From Cyanophora paradoxa (Eukaryota; Glaucocystophyceae; Cyanophorales; Cyanophoraceae): a stretch of DNA of 64,000 nucleotides. The position numbers and the translations under genes were made by a program. The stretch lies in the NCBI GenBank assembly GCA_004431415.1, contig QPMI01000186.1, positions 62,001 to 126,000 on the forward strand. The letters run 5' to 3'. The notes below the pieces were generated by a model. It ran no database searches, was not told where the DNA came from, and saw nothing but the letters and a program-made list of their open reading frames with translations. Shown here one piece after another: positions 31,506 through 41,345 of this stretch (position 1 is the stretch's first letter; every line of letters starts with the position of its first letter).

Positions 31506-32028
31506 GGTCGGTTGGGGAAGCGGACCGGATAAGCCTAGGAATCGGCGCGGTTGCGAGATCCGGGCGCTGTTCGGGGTTCGCTGCGCTAGCTGGACAAGTC
31601 CTAGAGTTTTGCTTGCTTTGAGCAGACGACTCGTACGCGTGCGAGGGCGTTGAGGGCTCGGCGGCTGATGAGAGCGTACACGTACTACGGTAGATCTAGA
31701 GGGCAAGTTGCCAAGTTGGTTCGCAACTCCTGGTGACGCAGGCCCGTCACAACGGCCACACGTGTACCCCATACTTCCCCCCCCCCCCAATCAAAGCTCA
31801 GCGCGCAGCTAGCGCGCGGGCTTGGGATGCGGAGCCCACAAGTTCAACGCTAGCGGCGCGCAGCATCGGCTAAATCAGCTCCGCGGGTCCAGATCCGGCG
31901 CCAGTTCAACTTGGCCATGCGCATGCGGAATTGCAAGCTTCAAAGGCTTCGCAAGGTGCGGCCGGCGCCCACCGGCACACGTGCGCGTCGCCGTAGTTAC
32001 AACCGAATGCGCGTGTGCACGCGCAGGA
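31506..32028. other. spacer between NAE1 3' end and the basic-protein gene
   Basis: About 520 bases, lower GC, with a 13-nt C run at 31776-31788. No coding signal recognised; it should contain the NAE1 3' UTR and the downstream gene's promoter. Confidence 0.5.
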
Positions 32029-35000
32029 TCAGATCTCCAGGACGGTAGCGCCCCCCGTGACGCCGTTGTAGAGCAGCGTGTTGTTCATCGGCGTGAACTG
32101 CCGCGTCACCACCTGCCGCCGGCTCGATTGGGGGGTACGGGGAAATGTGAGGGGGGTACCTTGATGGCCTCCTGGGAGGCGATGCCGCCGAGAACGGCGG
32201 CGACGCAGTGCAGCTCCGAGGCGCCGAAGCGGACCCTGGGGCGGCGCCTCAGCGGGGGCCGGGTCCGGGGCCGGCGGCGGGGGCTACGCGCGTCTCGAGG
32301 GCGTAGTCGTCGAGGGTGGAGGAGGGGGGTACGCCGAGCCGCGCCGCCGTCGCGTTGAGCGCCGAGCTGCTCGCCCCGAGCGGGGCCTCAGGGGGGCGGG
32401 GGCGGGGCGGGTGCGCGGGCGGCACCGGAAGAGGCCCGTCTCGGACTCGAGGTCGCCCTCCAGCTGCCCGGGGTACCTGCCGTCCGGGGCCCGGCCTCGG
32501 CGCGGGCGGGCGGAGGGCGGGGCGGGCTGGGGCGGACCGGCCGTGCTGGGTGTAGAAGCGGTCGACGGCGCGGAGGAGGACGTAAAGGTGCCCGTTGTGC
32601 CCCGGCAGGTCCGTGTAGAGCCCTGGGGCCCCATTGGCGGGAGGGGGGGGGGGGGGGGGGGAAGGAGAGGAGACGCGTACCCAGCTGGTCGAAGGAGCCG
32701 GCGGGGAGCGCGTGCTCCGCCTCCAGGCTGCGCCGGGGACCCTCGGGGCGGGCGGGCGGGGCGGGGGAGGGGCGGGCGGGCGGGCCTGCGGTAGCGGAGG
32801 AGGCGGATGTAGGGGGCGTTGCGGCAGAAGGCCTTCGCCTCCTGCGGGGGGCCCTCGCCGGCCGCCCAGCGGAGGGCAGCGCGGGGCGGGAGAGGGCGCC
32901 GCACCTCAGCGGAGACCGTGTCCGCCGGCCTGCGCGGCGAGCGCGCTCAGGCACGTTGAGTAAACGGGGCGGGGGCGGGGGCGGGCCGGCCGAGGCGGGA
33001 GAGGGTCGCCTGCAAGCGCGCCTGCACCGCCGCCACGTCCTTCGCCGCCTTCTCCTGGAACCTGCCGCCGCGCCCCCGCCCCGCCTCAGACCACTCCCTC
33101 CAGCACGCTGCCCCGGCCACTCGCCGCCCTCGTTTTACGAAGGGCCGGCAGGCCTTCCGAGACGCGCCCCGCCCGGCCCCCGCCCCGCCCTCGCCCGAAA
33201 AGCGCGGGCGGGGGGGGCGCACACGCGCTGGAGCTCGATGTAGCTCTCCGTGGTGGCCGTCATGTCGGGGAGGGAGCCCATGAGGGGCAGCCGCCCCTCC
33301 CCTGCCCCGCCCTCAGCACGAGGGGGGTGGGGTGGGGGCGGGGTGCTGAGCGGACCCTCGTTGGCGACGAACTCGCGGACGGCGTCGGCCAGGATCCAGA
33401 AGGCCGGCGAGTCCTGCCCCCGCGCCCCGGGCTCAGGCGGGGGGCGGGGGGGGCGAGGGGCCCTGGAGCGGGCGCGCCTTGGTGAGGGTCCTCGCGCACT
33501 CGTCCTCCAGCACCTTCCGCACCTCCGACGGGATCTGGCGCCCCCCGGGCCCGCCTCGCGCGCCGCGAGAGGGGATGCCGGAGGAGGGGAAGAAGGGCCG
33601 GGCCGCACGGAGTACGGGTTGAGATGCTTGTTCGCCGCCTTGGCCGCCTCGTGAAAGTTCTCCTCCTGGCGAGAGGGGTAAGGCGGGGGGGAGGGCGGGG
33701 CGGCGGGGGGGCGGGGGCGCGCGTGGCTGGAGCGGGCGGCGGCCTGCACGGCGGCCTTGAAGGCGTCCTTCTCCTTCCGGTTGGAGGGCAGCTTCCCCTC
33801 GTGCTGCGCCCCGCCCCAGCTCAGCAGCCGCCGCCGACGGCGCCGCCCCTCCCCCTCACCTCCGCCTTCCACTTGTCCAGCAGCTGCGCGGCGGGCGTCG
33901 GCCTGGGGCGGGCGGAGGCAGGCCCGGGGGAGGGGTAGGCACCTTCATGAGGATGACGATGTAGGGGACGTGGGAGTGCTGGGGGGGCGAGTGAGGCGGG
34001 GGCGGGGGCGGCGGGGGCGGCGGGGGAACGGGACCTGGCGGGAGTCAAGGCCGGCGAGGTCGAAGCGCTTCGCGTACTCCACGAGGCCGGGGAAGGGCGA
34101 GCTGGGTGGGGGGCACGTGAGGGGGTAAGAGGATGGGGAGGAGGGGAGGGGGTACGGCCGCACGTGACGCGGAGGTCCTCGATGACGACCTCGGGGCGGG
34201 ACTCGACAACTGAGGGCGGGACGGGGCGGCGCGGACGGTCGGGGGGTACGCCTGCGCCTCGCCCGGGACGGGGCGTGGGGGGGGGCGCACCGCGGTGCTC
34301 GGGGACGACGAGGCGGATGTAGCCGAGCATGCCGTAGGAGCGGGCGGCGAGGAGGGGGATGTTGCGGGGGTAGAGGTGCGTGGCGAGGGCGAGGAGCGGC
34401 GCCTCCGGGAGCTGCGTGGCGATGACGAACGTGAAGCCGTCGAAGATGGACGGGTTCTCCGCGATCAGCCGCACGGGGTCCTGCCCCGCCCCGCCCCGCC
34501 CCGCCCCGCTGAGCGCGCCGCCGAGGGCCGCGGGCCGCGCGGCGCGGGGCGGACCTCCTCAATGTAGCTGCCCTGCACGTACTCGTTGAGCTCCTTCAGC
34601 AGCTCCGTCACGCACTTCGCGCGCGACTGGCCCACGCTCTTCGCGTCCACGAAGAAGTTGCTCCCGAGGTCCTTCCCCTCCACCTTGCCCCCGTCGATGA
34701 TCGTGAACGAGCCGATGCCTGCCGCCGGTCAGCCCCCGCGCCGTCGCATCGCGTCGCGTCGCGGTGCTGCTGCTGCGGCGGCGGCGGCACCGGGCAGGAC
34801 GAGGTTCTTGAGGATCTCGGAGCCCGTCGCGCCGCAGTTTATAAGGCAGATCTTCGCGTTCTCCAGCGCCGCCTGCCCATGCTCGCCCCAGAGCCTGCAC
34901 CGCCGCCGCGGCGCGTACAGGTCATTTGCGCGGTCGAGCACGCGCGCGCCGCGCAATTCCAAAAGACCACGGCAGAGCGCACCGGAGCTGCCTGTCATAC

Positions 35001-35044
35001 TTCTGGGTCTTCGCTGCCTGGCCCTTGGCGTCCGGTGAGGCCAT
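32029..35044 (-). CDS. NAE1: NAE1/APPBP1, regulatory subunit of the NEDD8-activating enzyme
   Basis: Partner of UBA3 in NEDD8 activation, upstream of cullin-RING ligases. Start ATG 35044: [20 protein letters not shown], intron, then [20 protein letters not shown] and [16 protein letters not shown], the ThiF-type fold with the GxTG variant typical of the regulatory subunit. Then [216 protein letters not shown] and the conserved end [15 protein letters not shown]...TVLEI, stop TGA at 32029. There is no catalytic cysteine motif, as expected. At least a dozen introns, one with a 19-nt G run (sense C) near 32643. Divergent from the methyltransferase. Confidence 0.93.
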
Positions 35045-35198
35045 TCGCGGCGGCAGGCGGCTGCCGCGGTTGTAATAGACTGCTTAGAATCACTCGGACC
35101 GGACGCGCAGCTGCCCTGCGAACTTCGTCCTTTCGACGGGTACACAAACTCAACTTTCGACCATTCGACCAGCTCAGTCAGCCTCAGTGACGGCGGCG

Positions 35199-37972
35199 AT
35201 GTGCGGCCTGTTCGTCAGCGCCGCGGTGGCGTGCAGGCCACATGCAGCACCCTGCATCGCGCCGATCGTGGCTGGCGGGATCGCGCCCGCCGATGCGGTT
35301 CAAAGCCCGGCGAGGAGGAGGGAGAGGAGGGTCGGCGTGCCGGCCAAGTCCTTCTTTGGAGAGCCTTGCAGGCCAGCGCGGGAGTGCCAGTCTTGGTCTT
35401 TCAGCAGCGCGGCTGTTTGCGAGCCGGCCGGCGTTGTCGCGCTCTCGGGCAACAGTTTCTCATTGACAAGTGAGCCGATCCCAGTGACGCCGACCTTCCC
35501 GCCACATGCTCGCTCTCCTTTGCGCCAGTACAGCGCCACCGCGCCACCTCTCCGGACGCGGCCGGCGGCCATTAGCGCCTAGCGGCGTTCAACACGTTTA
35601 ATCCGAGCTTGCCATCCGACTCACTTCCCCCCGTTCGACGCCGTCCCGGCCTCTCCCGCTACCGCTTCCGCTTTCCGCCAGCCGCCTGCTGACGCGACTC
35701 CGCATCAGCAACCACGGAGGAGGATTGGAAGTACAAGCCGGTCATCACCCAAGTTCTCAGCGAGGAGGACCGGGCGAAGGGTGATCTTGTCCCCGATCCG
35801 GAGTTCTGGTCCATGCGGGCGAACTTTGACAAGCAGGGTTCGCCGGCTCATCAGCCTGGGTCTGCATGCGCATCTCTAATGGCCGCCGGCGCAGCCGACG
35901 ATTTCTTCATCCAAGCCCTCTCGAAAATCTACGAGAACTATTTAGTCAGCGGCATGCGCGTCTTCGACATGTGAGCCGGCGCCCGTCTCCGTCCCCGCGC
36001 CCCCGGCGGGGCCGACGGGCGAGCAGGATGTCCTCGGCGCACTCGTACCTGCCGGAGGGGGCGGCCTTCGAGTACGTGGAGGGGCTGGGCCTGGTGGAGG
36101 CCGAGCTCCGCGCCAACCCCCGCCTCAACTCCTACTCCGTCAAAGACCTCAACGCCCTCCCCGTCAAGGCCCGTCTCAACCCTGCTCCTCCTCCTGGCCG
36201 ACCCCCTTGCCGTCCTCCCTCCTGACTCGGCGGCGCAGCTCCCCGTGCCGGACCAGTACTTCGACGCCGTCCTCAACGTCTGCTCGGTCCAGTACCTCCA
36301 GTACCCCGAGCTCGCCCTCGCCGAGGTCTACCGCATCCTCAAGCCCGGCGGCATCGTCATCTTCTCCTTCTCCAACCGCATGTACTTCGACAAGGCGCGC
36401 CCCGCCTGTACCCCCGCTCCAACCCGCGCCCCCCACTTCGGCCCCTGACGCCCCGTGACCCTGCAGTCGATTGTCGCGTGGCAGAAGCGGTCGGAGTCGA
36501 GCCGCGTGGACTACGTTCGCTCCCTCTTCCGCTCGGTCCTGGTGCGGTACCCCTCCGTTTTCTTTTTTCGTTTTTCGCGCGTTTTTCCGTATTTTTTTCG
36601 CCCGTCGGTCACCCCGCGGCGGCTCGCCAGTCGGCCGCCCCGGGGATCTTTCTCTCCTCGAAAGAGGCGGGCAGAGGAATCGCGTGCCGTACTCAGGGGC
36701 CGACCCAGCGTGGGGCGCCCCCCCTTTTCTGGCCCGCACACTCTTTCCCACTTCGCATTCGTTCGCATAAGGTGTTCTCGCGCCCGTCGGTCACCCCGCG
36801 GCGGCTCGCCAGTCGGCCGCCCCGGGGATCTTTCTCTCCTCGAAAGAGGCGGGCAGAGGAATCGCGTGCCGTACTCAGGGGCCGACCCAGCGTGGGGCGG
36901 CCCCCCTTTTCTGGCCCGCACACTCTTTCCCACTTCGCATTCGTTCGCATAAGGTGTTCTCGCGCCCGTCGGTCACCCCGCGGCGACTCGCCAGTCGGCC
37001 GCCCCGGGGATCTTTCTCTCCTCGAAAGAGGCGGGCAGAGGAATCGCGTGCCGTACTCAGGGGCAGCCCCAGCGTGGGGCGGCCCCCCTTTTCTGGCCCG
37101 CACACTCCTACAGCCGCTACCCCCCCTTTCTCGTCCCTCCCCCGCCGCGTGGAATGCGAGCGGGCGGGGCGGGGTCGTGCGCAGGTGCGGGACCGGCCCG
37201 ACGAGCTCGCCGAGGCCGCCGAGGAGGCCTCCCCGCCCTCCCCATCCTCCTCCCGGGGCCCCCGGCCCCCCAGCCCCAGCCCCAAGTACACCCAGCAGGC
37301 CCGCCCCGCCCCTCCTTCCCGCGCCCCCGCCCCAGCCGGGGTCGAGCCCTTGCCGCGCAGATGCTGCTCCGCGACTGGGCGAAGCTGACGCGCTACAGCC
37401 ACCCCGAGTTCGACGGCGCCGACGCCGATGCGGTGCGCCCGCGCGCCCCGTGTCCCGTGACGCGCCGAGCTCGACGCTGGCCTGGGGCTAGGCGAGAGGC
37501 GACTAAGAAGGACCAGCGGGGGCGCCGAGAGCTGCGCCTGGCCCTCGGGGGCCCCGCTGACCGCGTCGGGGGGCAGGAGCGGGGGGAGCTGGTGCGGCGG
37601 CTGGTGGCGTCGCTGACGCCGCCGCCCTCGCCGGACATGCAGCGCGCCCGCGACTCCAAGGGCCTCCGCTACGGCTTTTTGGAGGCCCGCCCGCCCCGCC
37701 CTCCGCACCCCCGCCCCCCGCCCCTCTCACGGGCGCGCAGCTGGAGGTGGTCTCGCTGCCGGCGCCCACCTCGGGGGTCGTCATCCACAGGGAGATCGAG
37801 GTCCGCCCCGCCCCGCGCCCCCTCCCCGCGCCCCTCGCCAAGCGCCGACGCCCCGCGCAGCGCCTCCGGAAGCTCGGCCTCGTGCGGCCCCCACCTGCCT
37901 CTCATCTGATCTGATCTGACCGTCTCGCAGGACCACGACCCCCTCTACGCGGTCATCTGCCAGCGCATCTGA
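35199..37972 (+). CDS. class I SAM-dependent methyltransferase (type 11), possibly organelle-targeted
   Basis: Start proposed at ATG 35199 ([19 protein letters not shown]): this 90-residue leader is Ala/Ser/Arg rich and joins in frame, through an intron 35470-35708, to [20 protein letters not shown]. Methyltransferase blocks: [20 protein letters not shown] then [16 protein letters not shown] (SAM motif I region split by an intron), [67 protein letters not shown] and [20 protein letters not shown]. After a long repeat-bearing intron come [55 protein letters not shown] and [13 protein letters not shown], stop 37970. The block order matches a bacterial and algal family whose substrate is unknown. 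The leader could instead belong to 5' UTR, with translation starting later. Confidence 0.78.
36601..37108. repeat. 182-bp tandem repeat, about 2.8 copies, inside a methyltransferase intron
   Basis: Copies start at 36601, 36783 and 36965 with CCCGTCGGTCACCCCGCGGC and are almost identical; the third stops near 37108 after CTGGCCCGCACACTC. The host intron (about 36541-37190) is roughly ten times the usual intron length here because of the array. Confidence 0.92.
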
Positions 37973-39133
37973 GCGCGCCCGCTCCGAGCGCCTTCTGTAC
38001 AGCGTAGCACGTGTAAATCTCCTGTAACATAGGGCAGTGCTGAACAGTGTTCCTCTTGTGGCTATTCTAGATTCGCTTTGCTTTCCTAGTTCTCTATTCT
38101 TTGGCCGTTTAGTGCAGAAACTTGCAGTCTGGGATCTGGCGAGCTGCAGTCCCTGCCCCGTCGACGTCGACGTCGGTGTGCCCGAGGTGCTCCCTGCTCC
38201 CTGTTTCATTTGATCGTGACACGTGATGTTCGCTAGCTGTTGACTAGCAGCACATATGTCATCTGTTGTATCTCTTTCTGTTGTATCAACAGTTGTACTC
38301 GTGCCCGAGGGCCACATGTTGCAGGGGGAGGTCAGCCCTGCAGGCCAGGGGCGGGCACCTACTGACAGGCCTGACTGTCAGGCCCCTGAGGCAGGCTGAA
38401 CTCGCGATCGAGGGCCCGGCCCGCCGCCGCTCCGCTGCGGCCGCGGGCCCGCCGCCCGGCGGCCCCCCGCGGCGGCCGTTGGGCCACTGGGCCTCGAGGA
38501 AGGCGGCGGGGGGCGATGGGGACCACTGAGGCTGCAACTGCAGCTGCCAGGCTGGCAGACTCTGAGAATCATCGAGCCTCGGAGGGTGAGCTCGCGATCG
38601 AGGGCCCGGCCGGGCCCGCCGCCGCTCCGCTGCGGCGCCGCGCCCGCCGCGGGCCCGCCTCCGCGGGGCCCGGGGGGCCGTCGGACCACTGGGCCTCGAG
38701 GAAGGCGGCGGGGGGCGATATCGATGGGGACCACTGATCATGAGGCTGCAGATGCAGCTGGCAGAATGAGACTGAGCCTCGGAGAGCCATCAGATGATCG
38801 TGGCATGCCATGATGGGCAAACCTTGAAGGTTTTCAATTTGCAAATCTTGGACCGTGACTCGCAATTCAATGATTTGTTGTTGCAAGTTGATTGTTTGCA
38901 AATCATGCCATGATGAAGCCTTGAAGCCTCGGCTTCCCGAACTCGGAATTCAAGGCCGGGCCGCGGGTTTTCGAAGTTCAGGCTTCAAAAAATTCAGGCT
39001 TGCAAATTCTAACTTTCGCATGCACATGGCATTCAAAACCCTGGAACTTCGGAATGGCAGAAAACCGTCGGACACTGTTACTCGTGATCATGACAAGTTT
39101 GACAGCTCGAGGCGACGGGAAACTTGGAGCCCG
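37973..39133. other. long convergent intergenic region with tandem duplication
   Basis: About 1.16 kb without a supported gene. The first 330 bases are of ordinary composition (about 38000-38330), followed by a GC-rich 191-bp tandem duplication (separate entry) and then an AT-richer part (38800-39100) full of short GAAGTTC, CTTGAAG, TTCAAAA and GTTTGCAA words. Confidence 0.6.
38400..38788. repeat. 191-bp imperfect tandem duplication
   Basis: Two copies, starting at 38400 and 38591 with CTCGCGATCGAGGGCCCGGC; both contain CCACTGGGCCTCGAGGAAGG and end near GAGCCTCGGAG. They diverge in the middle by small indels in GC-rich stretches. No reading frame is clearly conserved between copies. Confidence 0.85.
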
Positions 39134-41130
39134 CTAGTGCTCCTGCTTATACGTGTACACGACGAACTCGAAGCTTAGGGAGTGGGGAACGGAGGCGGCG
39201 GGGAGGACGGCGGCGAGGGCGCCCCGGACGCGGGCGGCGAGGGCGCCGGCGCGCTGCGCGGCGCGCTGCGGCTCCGCGGCCGCCCGCTCCGCGAGGCGCA
39301 CGGCGAGCTCCAGGCGGAGGCTGGCGCCGCTGGGGCGGGGCGGGAGGGCCCGCAGCGGGGCCAGGCTGGCGGCGAGGCGGTCGAGGCCGGCGCCGCCGGC
39401 CACGCACGCCTCGCTGACGCGGAGGACCAGCCGCTCGAGGCGCTGGCAGGCGGCGAGGGCCGCGGCGAGGGCGGGCGAGAGCGCCGTCACTTCGGAGCAC
39501 GGGGGGAAGTCGAGCTCGAGGCGGCGGAGGAGGGGCCCCGCCGCGGAGGCGAGCGCCGGCAGCAACGACTCGAAGTGGACGGCGACGCGGAGGTCGAGGG
39601 CGCGGAGGGAGGGCGGCGGCGGGGCGGCCTCGAGGGAGCAGGCGAGGGCCACGAGGTCGTTGGGGGCGCGCAGGGCCAGCTGCAGGGCGGCGAGGCGCGG
39701 CGCCCGCAGCAGGCGCGAGAGCGGGGGCCACGGTGCATGAGGGATGGCAACCTGCACGCGCACGGCCGCGGGGGAGGCGGGGGCTCTGAGAGGCCGCGGA
39801 CACGACGGGAGGGGGCCGCCAGAAGGCGCACGGCGGGGTAGCCCGTGAGGCGCTCCAGCCGCGGCATGCGCGCCAGGGCGGCGACGTCGCTCGAGTCGAG
39901 CCACGATGGCGAGCCCGGGGGGCGGCCGTGCACCGGTGCCCTGTGCGAGCCGTTGCCGCAAGCACCGGCCCGAGTAAGGAAGGAGGGAGGAGGCGGGGGG
40001 AGGAGGAAGGGGGCGGAAGAGGGGGGGGGGGGGGGGGGGGGGGGCAGGGGAGGGGTGCAATGGAAGGGGTGCAGGGGAAGGGGGCGAATGAAGGAAGGAG
40101 ATGATCATGAGGGGGCGGGTACGGCTGCCCACGCACTCGAGGTGGAGCTCGCGAAGGGAATCTCCCAAGGGGGTCCCGGGGAGCGCGGCGAGGCCCACGG
40201 AGGAGCTGCGAGACTGCAAGCCGTCAAGCTGGGAAATCAAAGGGCAAGCTCCATGCGATGATCTATCGCGGACGAGAGTGCCCCATACCCCGTAGAGGAC
40301 GAGCCGTTGCAGGCGAAGAGGGCCGAGACGGCTGATAGTGTTCAAGGCCGACGCGCTCGGCAGGCCCGTGTCACAGAGGAGCTGCAGGCAGCGCAGCGCG
40401 GGGAGGCGGGCCGCGATGGCTGCCGCCGCGCCGACGCTCGGGCACGCGGCGCGCGGAAGGCGGAGTTCCTGCAGCCCCGAGAACGGCGCGAGGCGTTCTT
40501 CCGGTATGTCGAAAAGAGGAGGGCGATAGAAAAGGTCCGCCCGACTAGGATTCGGGCCGCTGAGCAGCTCGAGCTCCTGCAGCGGCCCGGCCGCCCCGCC
40601 CGGCGCCAGCGCGTCGAGCACCTCGACGACATGCTGCCGGAATACGGTCTCCGCCGACTTCGAAAATTCGATTTCGACGCGCACGCTCCTGCAGCGCCCC
40701 GCCAGAGCCGCGAGAAGGCGGACCGGCTGCGCGCCACTGCTGGAGAGCGGCCCCTCGCACTGGACGCGGACGTCGAGCTCGCTGCCCTTGAGACGGCCGT
40801 CGCGCACCAGCCGCTCCAGGCTGTCGAGCGGCACGCACCACTGCTCCCCCGCCCGACACAGCACCTCGAGCTTCCCGCCATCGAAGGTCGCTCCCTCCAC
40901 GGCGTCGCGGAGCGCGCGGCTCACGCGCCGAGCGCGGAACGCGTCCCGCAACGGCAAGAGCTGCAGGATCCTGCGAGGAGCGTGAGCGCGAGCGCGTGCG
41001 CGGATCCGCGCCGGCGCCCGCACCTTGACAGGAGGTCACCGGGAAGCCCCTCGAGGAATGGAGCGCGCGGTGCACGCTTGCGATGAGCCTGCGGAGCTGC
41101 GGGGGACGCGTACGGCGAGCCTGCGGTGCG
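39134..41130 (-). CDS. F-box protein with leucine-rich-repeat-like region
   Basis: Substrate receptor of an SCF ubiquitin ligase by domain content. The F-box is created by splicing: FLEGLPGDLLSR joins (intron GTGCGG to CTCGCAG, about 40966-41022) to ILQLLPLRDAFRARRVSRAL and RDAVEG. A large exon then carries leucine-rich strands and helices: LLAALAGRCRSVRVEIEFS, LQELELLSGPNPS, FSGLQELRLPRAACPSV, LPALRCLQLLCDTGLPSASA, LRLQRLVLYGVW, LGDSLRELHLECV; after an intron with a 24-nt G run (sense C) come MPRLERLTGYPAVRLL, PRLAALQLALRAPNDLVALA, LRALDLRVAVHFESLLPAL, RRLELDFPPCSEVTALSPAL, LVLRVSEACVAGGAGLDRLA and HSLSFEFVVYTYKQEH, stop TAG 39134. No ATG is found between an in-frame TAG (about 41157) and the F-box, so a 5' exon is missing from this model; the right limit is approximate. 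Confidence 0.75.
40021..40044. repeat. 24-nt poly-G tract (sense poly-C) in the F-box gene intron
   Basis: Uninterrupted G on the + strand; the host gene is on the minus strand, so the pre-mRNA carries C. Confidence 0.9.
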
Positions 41131-41345
41131 ATCAGAACACACGGGCGCAGCGAGCTACGCGTGCGCTTGCGCCGCACCAGGGGGTTGTGAGCTCACATCC
41201 ATTCCGCCGCGAGTCGCTGATCGAGCTTGCAGCGCTCCAGCTCCGCTGCGCTCCGAAGCGCAGCAGTTCAAGCACCCTCTGGACGGGTACCGATACCGAG
41301 ACGAGAGCGAACGATTGTGCGCCTCTTGCACATTCGCGGAGGAGG

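Noticed and set aside
36601-37108. CRISPR-like array
   Set aside because: Copies are directly adjacent, 182 bp long, with no unique spacers, and lie in a spliced eukaryotic gene.
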